Below, in pieces: positions 58,574-64,000 of a DNA stretch of 64,000 nucleotides. The notes beneath the pieces are model-generated. The model was not told the origin of the DNA. It was given only the letters and a program-made list of their open reading frames with translations, and did not search any database. The position numbers were made by a program, and so were the translations under genes. Positions within the stretch are counted from its first letter, which is position 1; each line of letters starts with the position of its first letter. Source of the DNA: an uncultured Bartonella sp. (GTDB lineage: Bacteria > Pseudomonadota > Alphaproteobacteria > Rhizobiales > Rhizobiaceae); the NCBI RefSeq assembly GCF_945277285.1, contig NZ_CALYPR010000005.1, positions 35,456 to 99,455 on the forward strand. The letters are read 5' to 3'.

Positions 58574-59833
58574 GTGACAATAGAGGTTTTTGCAGAAAAA
58601 TTTCGTGGATTTAAGAAAATTCATTTGAAGTTGGATAATATGACATTTTTAACAGGTGACAATAGCTCTGGAAAGAGCTCTATTTTGTTACTGATTCATT
58701 ACATATTTAAAACAGAATTGACGGGTTCTCCGAAACTCAGCGAAGATTTGACTACAGACAGCTACGATTTTTTTTCCCCATATTTTAATTTCGCAAATGT
58801 TACCATAGGATTTATCATGCGCGGTGTAAAACACGCGGTTGGGAAAGTCATCACTCTAAAACGATGCTCAAGTGGATATCCGCCAAAGGTAATAAGAAAG
58901 ACTTGGGTTGAGGATCATGAGAGAATTACAATAAAAAGCGATAAGCAATCAGCATCATACAAAACTACAACGTTCGAAGGTGATCTAACAATAGAAAACC
59001 TTTTAAAACTTCACCAGGAAAACGGTAAATTCATTTCAATCAAATTGACTGACGAAGATTCTGCCAGATACGATGCTAACTCGTTTGAGCTACTGTTTTC
59101 TCTACGATTAAATAATGCTAACAAAAAAATTGTTAATAGCCTATTTTCTAGTTGTAAGGTAGGGAATTTACCAAATGTTTTGCATAGCGGACCAGTTCGC
59201 GGTCTTCCAGAGCCCTTTTATCGGCTCGATCGTCATCTTAAGACTTCTGGTACACACTTTGCAACTATGTGGCATGATATATCGCAGTCTGAAACTTCGG
59301 CTGGGTTGGAAATTGTCAAACGATTTGGTCAAGAGAGTCGGCTATTTGACGAACTTAAAGTTGAAGTCATATCAAAGAAAATTTCAAACTCTCCGATGCT
59401 GGTTAAAGTTAAAAAGCATGGAAAAGAGTTTCTACTAGGGCAGGTAGGGGTTGGAGTGTCACAAGTAATACCAGTTGTAGTGGATGCCGTCTTTGCAAGA
59501 GGAACAAAACATCCATGGTTTCTACTTCAGCAGCAGCCCGAACTTCATTTGCATCCTATTGCTCAAGCAGCTTTGGGTGAGTTTATGTACTCTATGACAA
59601 AGCAAAAAATAAGCTATGTTGTGGAAACTCATAGCGATTTTCTGATTGACAGATTCAGATCATTAATTCGAGACGATAAAAATCCTTTAAGGTGTCAAAT
59701 CATCTTCTGCGAAAATACCGAAAAAGGAAATATCGCAACTGTTATAGCGATATCCGAGCGAGGTGAAATTCAAAATGCGCCAGATAATTATAAAGTTTTT
59801 TTTGTTAACGAGTTATTGAGGACCATGTTTTAA
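58574..59833 (+). CDS. OLD-like AAA ATPase without TOPRIM domain (candidate defence gene)
   Basis: 419 residues starting at GTG 58574 with GAGGG upstream. FRGFKKIHLKLDNMTFLTG leads to Walker A GDNSSGKSS (Gly28-Ser36). The ABC-type half has QVGVGVSQVIPVV near 292, a Walker B-like LLQQQPELHLHP near 318, where the usual acidic E-Q-P-E begins with Gln, and the H-loop VVETHSDFLIDRF near 352. It lacks the C-terminal nuclease of true OLD proteins. The PIN-like gene overlaps it by one base (TAATG), suggesting a two-component system with the ATPase as sensor. Confidence 0.8.
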   Translation: MTIEVFAEKFRGFKKIHLKLDNMTFLTGDNSSGKSSILLLIHYIFKTELTGSPKLSEDLTTDSYDFFSPYFNFANVTIGFIMRGVKHAVGKVITLKRCSSGYPPKVIRKTWVEDHERITIKSDKQSASYKTTTFEGDLTIENLLKLHQENGKFISIKLTDEDSARYDANSFELLFSLRLNNANKKIVNSLFSSCKVGNLPNVLHSGPVRGLPEPFYRLDRHLKTSGTHFATMWHDISQSETSAGLEIVKRFGQESRLFDELKVEVISKKISNSPMLVKVKKHGKEFLLGQVGVGVSQVIPVVVDAVFARGTKHPWFLLQQQPELHLHPIAQAALGEFMYSMTKQKISYVVETHSDFLIDRFRSLIRDDKNPLRCQIIFCENTEKGNIATVIAISERGEIQNAPDNYKVFFVNELLRTMF

Positions 59834-60282
59834 TGGCCAGAATACTAATTGATGTATGTGCGGTTAGTGAAACATGGTTTAAGAGCATTATAGAAGATTT
59901 AGTAAAATCTCGTAATGTTTACTTCGTTTACTCAGATTATGAAAAGTATCGAAATGAAGTTGCTAAAAATGGTTTTCTTGGTCAATTTTTGAAATTAATG
60001 AAGCAGAAGGGAAGAAGGGATGATACTGACCCTGCAATATGTTCTCAGCTTATAGGTAAGCTAATGGAATCAAAAGAATGGAACGAAGAAGAAGCGTGTG
60101 ATGATCCGCATATTTTTGCGATAGCCTATCAAAGACCAGGTGTGTTTGTTTTTACATCGGATAAACGTTTAGTGAAATGCAGAGCATCTATGCGTAATGT
60201 TATCAATAAAAAATTTAGAGATTTCTCGACTATTCAGTCTAAGGCAAATTACGACGCAAATATCGCTAAAATCAAATTCTAA
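59833..60282 (+). CDS. PIN-like nuclease, partner of the OLD-like ATPase
   Basis: 149 residues. Acidic positions expected for a PIN fold are seen at Asp7 (ILIDVCAVSETW), Glu/Asp in SDYEKYRNEV near 36-44, Asp93-94 (ACDDPHIFAIAYQ) and Asp112 (FVFTSDKRLV). PIN domains are metal-dependent RNases or DNases and common toxins. Translation is coupled to the ATPase by a one-base overlap. Family assignment comes from motif order only and should be confirmed by structure prediction. Confidence 0.6.
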   Translation: MARILIDVCAVSETWFKSIIEDLVKSRNVYFVYSDYEKYRNEVAKNGFLGQFLKLMKQKGRRDDTDPAICSQLIGKLMESKEWNEEEACDDPHIFAIAYQRPGVFVFTSDKRLVKCRASMRNVINKKFRDFSTIQSKANYDANIAKIKF

Positions 60283-60568
60283 GAATTCCATGACCTAAGG
60301 GAACTTTTTACCCTAGATGCTGCTGCCTTTCAAATAGCTAAAAAATCTGAGGCCTCAACCTCGACAGTTCTCTGCTTAGAAATCCCCCCGTGGCCTTGTT
60401 GCGTTGTTACTCAGAGCCTTGTCATATTGTTCCTGTGACAGAAAGCATCTCATATTTTTCCATACCTCTTATTTGTCTCAAAATATATAATTATTGAGAC
60501 TATGCCTTGACATGTCTCTTTTAATGTCTCATAGATGTAATCTCACAACGTCTAAGGGGATTATGAAC

Positions 60569-61201
60569 ATGAGTGATCGGCCAATACAAAGCCAACAGAC
60601 GAAGACAAGCGCAATGAAGGGCAACAGTGAGCAGAAGAAAGAGAAAGAGCTTATAGCCTATATTCGTGTTTCATCTATCGGCCAAAGCCTTGAGGTGCAA
60701 CGTGACAAGATGCTGACTCTTGGCGTTAATCCCGAATATATCTTTGAGGAGAAGCGTTCGGGTGTAGATAGCAACCGTCCAGCCCTCAAGGAAGCCATTA
60801 GGTTTGCTCGAAAGGGAAGTGTTTTTGTCATTACCAAGATTGACCGCCTAGCAAGGTCGGCAACAGACCTTCTTTCTATTGTTCGGGAATTGGAGAGAAA
60901 GGGTGTCGAGTTGCGTGTGATTGACCAGAACATCGACACGACTACGCCAGCCGGTAGGGCTATGTTGCAGATGCTGGCTGTGTTTGCAGAGTTTGAAACA
61001 GCTATTCGCTCGGAGCGTCAGATGGACGGGATAGCCAAGGCCAAAGCTAAAGGAGTGCATTTTGGACGTAAGACACAAGCTACACCAGATGTTGTGGCTG
61101 AGATTAAACATCTGAGAGGTGAGGGGATGCTTATCAAGGAGATTATGAGGCGGGTTGGCTTGAGTAAGGCTAGTGTCTATCGGGCTTTGTCAATGAGCTA
61201 G
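60569..61201 (+). CDS. Serine recombinase / resolvase (small, TnpR/Hin-like)
   Basis: 210 residues from ATG 60569, with AAGGGG eight to nine bases upstream; ATG 60563 is possible. The catalytic domain begins LIAYIRVSSIGQSLEVQRDKM with nucleophile Ser35, then FVITKIDRLARSATDLL and AMLQMLAVFAEFETAIRSERQMDGIAKAKAKGVHFGRK. The C-terminal HTH ends with GLSKASVYRAL. The first 26 residues are an unusual Gln/Lys-rich extension. It may resolve multimers or invert DNA in the island; no inverted site was found. Confidence 0.88.
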   Translation: MSDRPIQSQQTKTSAMKGNSEQKKEKELIAYIRVSSIGQSLEVQRDKMLTLGVNPEYIFEEKRSGVDSNRPALKEAIRFARKGSVFVITKIDRLARSATDLLSIVRELERKGVELRVIDQNIDTTTPAGRAMLQMLAVFAEFETAIRSERQMDGIAKAKAKGVHFGRKTQATPDVVAEIKHLRGEGMLIKEIMRRVGLSKASVYRALSMS

Positions 61202-61243
61202 AATGATTGTTTAGGGGGATGTACTCTCTTTCACCTCTTAAAG

Positions 61244-61252
61244 TTATCCACA
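61244..61252 (+). other. Perfect DnaA-box sequence
   Basis: TTATCCACA matches the E. coli DnaA consensus exactly. It is single in this region, 43 bp after the recombinase gene. Meaning uncertain. Confidence 0.3.
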
Positions 61253-61452
61253 AGAAACAATCGTTTCCAAAAGGGGAGAATAGGTTGGCGCGATAGCGTT
61301 GTAGTGTCGAACATAAGTTCTGTTTTGAGTTTCAAAGCGGGGAGCATTGTTTAACCAAAGCAATAAATAGAAAAACTACATACGCTCAGGGATTAACATT
61401 CTGTTTTTATTCGTCCATGTTTTGTCTGTCTAAATGAAACAAGGAGAATGGA

Positions 61453-61653
61453 ATGAAAAAGGAAGAACAAGAGCAATTTAACACTATCATAAAATTGTTG
61501 GAGGCATCAGAATTTATCATGTGTGCCATTCGGGCGTTGTCCGGTAGTGACAGTCAGCAAGCTAGGAGTTGTATCGAGTTTGCTCTTTCAAAGATAGCTG
61601 AGGCTAGTAATATGAAGCTAAAGATCAAGCAGAAAGCAGTCATTGCCCCATAA
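61453..61653 (+). CDS. Small hypothetical protein in the island
   Basis: 66 residues, mostly helical by composition (KKEEQEQFNTIIKLLEASEFI, RSCIEFALSKIAEASN), with AAGGAG seven bases before the ATG. I recognise no family and see no HTH, so an excisionase role is not supported. Confidence 0.55.
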   Translation: MKKEEQEQFNTIIKLLEASEFIMCAIRALSGSDSQQARSCIEFALSKIAEASNMKLKIKQKAVIAP

Positions 61654-62108
61654 ATCCATATAGAAGGCCATAGAGAAGATTTCTGTGTTTTATATAGATA
61701 CCCATACCCAGCACGTTAAATGTCTCTCAGTGGCCTTATTAAAGGATTTATTTTCATCTTCTATCTTGGATGGGGGGGTGAAAATGCGCTAGGTAGAAGG
61801 GGTACTTTTGATAGGTAGATTATTGCCCCTCCTAACCTTTTGATATTGCTTATCTTTTAATTACACCCCCATTAAAGAACGGTGGCCCCTAAACATGTTT
61901 AAATACATGTTATAGAGAGTTCAATCTAATCAGGTAACTAGAGGTGAATAGTTCCTACCTGTTCTTATTTCCAATTCGTCTTATATGATGTTGTTCTTGT
62001 CACCTCTTGGTTCCCCTGTTCCCTTTGATCGACAATAGGCAGGAAAGATCGAATCTTAGACATTTCTGCATGAAGGCTAGGGAGTCTCGCTTGACTACCT
62101 CCTTATTG
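61654..62108. other. Gene-free stretch with a perfect palindrome
   Basis: 455 bp between the small gene and the integrase end. At 61893-61912 AACATGT-TTAAAT-ACATGTT forms a perfect palindrome that could be an operator. A run of seven G lies near 61770. No gene is visible. Confidence 0.5.
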
Positions 62109-63396
62109 TTAGTGCTTCTCCAACACAGTTTTTAAGGCTCTATGTGCTGCGATTAGTCGTGAGGTCTCTCCTCCGTATCTCTCACTCATAGTTCCCCTTG
62201 AATGTCCTAGGATAAGGTTCCTATCGTACTCTTGTATCCCTGCATTGCTGAGTTTGTCCTCCATTCTATGACGTAAGGAATGAATGACTATTTTATTATT
62301 GTCCGTTACATGCCTCAGATGCTTCATAAGTGCCTGTGATGCACTGTCGGCTCCTCTTGTTTTTCCATAAGCAGGAAAGAGGAAAGGACTGTCACCACAT
62401 CGTTGTAGAGCATCTTTGACAGCTTCAAAAGCCTCACCAACAAGAGGTACTTTTCTGATTGAACCTTGTGTTTTTAACCGCCTATGTGGATGAAACACCA
62501 AGTTAATGTAAGGTATGGGGGTATTGAGATCGACATCGGAGACAAGCAGTCCTGTCACTTCCCCTAATCGACATCCCGTATTTGACAGAATGTTCCAAAT
62601 ATTTTTGAGGTCTGGTCTGGCATGTGAGGTCATGCGCTGGTTCATCTCCAACAAGAGTGCATCGTCTATTGGTTCCCTTTCGGCACGAACATGAGCCTCT
62701 GTCCTTGCCGCTAGCCTTTGAAAAGGGTTTTGCATGTTAGTTAGATTAAATTCGGTCATCGCAAAGCTGATAAGGGCGCGTATATCATTCATATAGCGAT
62801 TAACTGTACTGGCTCTAAGCCGTTTATCTCGTAGAAGATAATCCCGTACTTCTCTCGCTTGGTCTCTGCCTATATCTGTTAGTTTTGTTGTTGAAGGAAT
62901 TGTTTCACTCATATATTGCAAGACACGTTCAAGGCGTTGTGTCTTTTGTATTTCGTTGATGTCACCTTTTATACGTTCCTTAATATAGAGCAGTGCTCTT
63001 TCAAAAAGGTCAGGCTCAGCTAAAGGACAACTATACTCATCTAACGGTTGTCCAATCAAGCGATTGTCCAGTTCTATGTCGGCTTCTTCTGGTGTCCATC
63101 CAATCCCATGTTCTCCTTTCACCAATTTCTTTGCAAGCTGGACTGCTCTGAGGTGTTTCTCAAGTTCTGTTAGCCCCGATAAGTCGTTTTCATTTATTTC
63201 CCTGCGAGCTTTGGCAATCATTTGTTCATAGTGCATATGTGCAAAAGCAAAGGCTTTGGCAACCTCTTTATCTGTTCTCCCCTAGAACATAGGTGAATGT
63301 TTTTATCCCCAGATGCTCCACAAGGTCGAAAGGTATCTTTCTTCTGTAGCGAAAGCCAGTTGCAGTCTTTTGAATATATGGCATAAGAATCCCCAT
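62109..63396 (-). pseudogene. Tyrosine integrase disrupted by a +1 frameshift
   Basis: The main frame (62109-63236, 375 residues) has the catalytic Arg in NTGCRLGEVTGLL near 222, H-x-x-R in HSLRHRMED near 317 and the Tyr in MSERYGG near 352. It lacks the usual N-terminal segment. That segment is present just upstream in another frame: ATG 63396 or 63384 opens MPYIQKTATGFRYRRKIPFDL, runs to TYVLG and then hits a stop. Deleting one G from the GGGG run (63279-63282) would join it to RTDKEVAKAFAFAH in the main frame and give about 428 residues. Either a true mutation, a sequencing error, or frameshifting. Confidence 0.8.
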
Positions 63397-63483
63397 AGTG
63401 AACCTTGCGTGTACTCGAAAGTGGACTTCAAGGAACGCTTAACTATTGATATTATTGAAAAATAAGGGAAAAGCAACGTAAAT

Positions 63484-63568
63484 TGGTGCCCAGAAGAGGA
63501 CTCGAACCTCCACGCCTTGCGGCACAGATACCTGAAACCTGCGCGTCTACCAATTCCGCCATCTGGGC
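63484..63568 (-). tRNA. tRNA-Leu (anticodon CAG)
   Basis: 85 nt including an encoded CCA. The acceptor stem GCCCAGA/TCTGGGC is perfect, the D-loop GGTAGACGC and the T-loop GGTTCGAGTCC are standard, and a class II variable arm (TGCCGCAAGGCG) is present. The 7-nt anticodon loop TTCAGGT gives CAG, reading CUG. The 3' end is the attachment site of the island. Confidence 0.95.
63486..63499. repeat. Right attachment repeat (in tRNA-Leu)
   Basis: GTGCCCAGAAGAGG, the 3' end of the tRNA gene read on the plus strand, identical to 58019-58032. Confidence 0.8.
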
Positions 63569-63599
63569 ATTGCGTTTCATCTAATCTGGCAATTTCCAA

Positions 63600-63940
63600 C
63601 TGTCAACCGTATTTTATCATTCTGTTCAAGTGAGCAAAAGATTTCAGATAAGGCAAAATTCAGCTCCATTCGTTAAATTGATGATTTTGTCGCATGATCA
63701 ATTTTTAGATGTTGATTGCGTGTCTTTGATATCGCAAATGAAAATCACCCGTCATTTATAAAACGCCGTAAATTTTTTTAAAAATTGGTATCGTTATTTA
63801 TTTTTAAAGTTAGCTGATGTGAGCGTTTGGACAGAAGAAAGAGATGCCATTTTTACACCAGTTTTTGAATGGTTAGTGCGTAAAAATACGTAAAAAGCAG
63901 CAAAAGAACTTGACAGGTGTGGCTTGTCAGCAAACCTTTT
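63600..63940. other. Gene-free stretch near the window end
   Basis: No gene is seen here. A TTGACA at 63910-63915 could be part of a promoter reading into the pentamer repeat, but the downstream context is outside the window. Confidence 0.4.
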
Positions 63941-64000
63941 CGTGGCGTGGCGTGGCGTGGCGTGGCGTGGCGTGGCGTGGCGTGGCGTGGCGTGGCGTGG
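63941..64000. repeat. CGTGG pentanucleotide tandem repeat (at least 12 copies, runs off the window)
   Basis: Twelve perfect copies of CGTGG fill the final 60 bases and continue beyond the edge. A 5-bp unit would change reading frame with each gain or loss if it lies in a gene or its leader. An assembly artefact at a repeat is also possible. Confidence 0.9.

Larger units (their letters stand above)
58019..63499. mobile_element. 5.5-kb genomic island integrated in tRNA-Leu(CAG)
   Basis: The island runs from the 14-bp repeat at 58019 to the 3' end of the tRNA gene. It contains a tyrosine integrase next to the tRNA, a serine recombinase, an ATPase-PIN gene pair and small unknown ORFs. Its genes are more AT-rich than the flanking chromosome. 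The layout (tRNA, integrase, cargo, direct repeat) is the standard one for such elements. The integrase frameshift suggests it is no longer mobile by itself. Confidence 0.8.

Noticed and set aside
58019..63499. Prophage
   Set aside because: No structural, lysis or packaging genes; only recombinases and small cargo.
63303..63599. 98-residue minus-strand frame across the tRNA-Leu gene
   Set aside because: It runs through the tRNA and part of the integrase N-terminus in the wrong frame.

Overview
The window looks like the chromosome of a Hyphomicrobiales (Rhizobiales) alphaproteobacterium with G+C in the mid-40s by eye. Gene content (tetronate and peptide salvage, CbtAB, a large type I secretion locus, few long intergenic regions) fits a host-associated member such as an insect-gut Bartonella. 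That placement is inference; no marker gene fixes it.

Layout. 0-3.4 kb: the end of a RibD-type reductase, a short-chain dehydrogenase, and LysR and GntR regulators. 3.6-8.0 kb: a 5-oxoprolinase operon (pxpA, a pxpB-pxpC fusion, a biotin carboxylase-BCCP fusion). 8.3-17.7 kb: a P1-family peptidase and a glutathione/peptide ABC importer (gsiA, two gsiB copies, gsiC, gsiD), followed by isoaspartyl peptidase iaaA. 18.1-24.9 kb: a complete L-threonate/D-erythronate pathway (ltnD, otnK, otnI, deoR-type regulator, denD, otnC, MFS transporter). It is bracketed by a 111-bp duplication of the iaaA 3' end, so it appears to have been inserted between iaaA and the M55 D-aminopeptidase at 25.3 kb. 26.3-28.1 kb: cbtA and cbtB under a cobalamin riboswitch, with a divergent histidine-phosphatase-like gene. 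28.2-31.8 kb: a cyclophilin-like protein, an amidohydrolase, a Tat-exported aldo/keto reductase and a divergent WrbA-type flavoprotein. 31.9-40.3 kb: an eight-gene minus-strand operon that resembles the Bacillus ytmI/tcy/cmo cluster for import and oxidation of S-modified cysteine, ending in cysK. 40.5-42.4 kb: a DUF3088 protein and an acetoin/butanediol dehydrogenase. 42.5-43.7 kb: a very AT-rich gene-free stretch.

43.7-57.9 kb is the most striking region: a six-gene type I secretion operon that includes a MotA/TolQ-like and a MotB-like protein. This is the gene set of Salmonella SPI-4 (siiA-siiF) in a different order. Its cargo is a 2321-residue protein with about 40 copies of a Y-x-F repeat instead of Ig-like domains, and its ABC ATPase has lost the canonical signature motif and H-loop histidine. 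I read it as a proton-channel-assisted surface adhesin exporter.

58.0-63.5 kb is a small genomic island in the 3' end of a tRNA-Leu(CAG) gene, bounded by a 14-bp direct repeat. It carries an OLD-like ATPase translationally coupled to a PIN-like nuclease (a candidate defence pair), a serine recombinase, small unknown ORFs and a tyrosine integrase broken by a one-base frameshift. The window ends in at least 12 tandem copies of a CGTGG pentamer.
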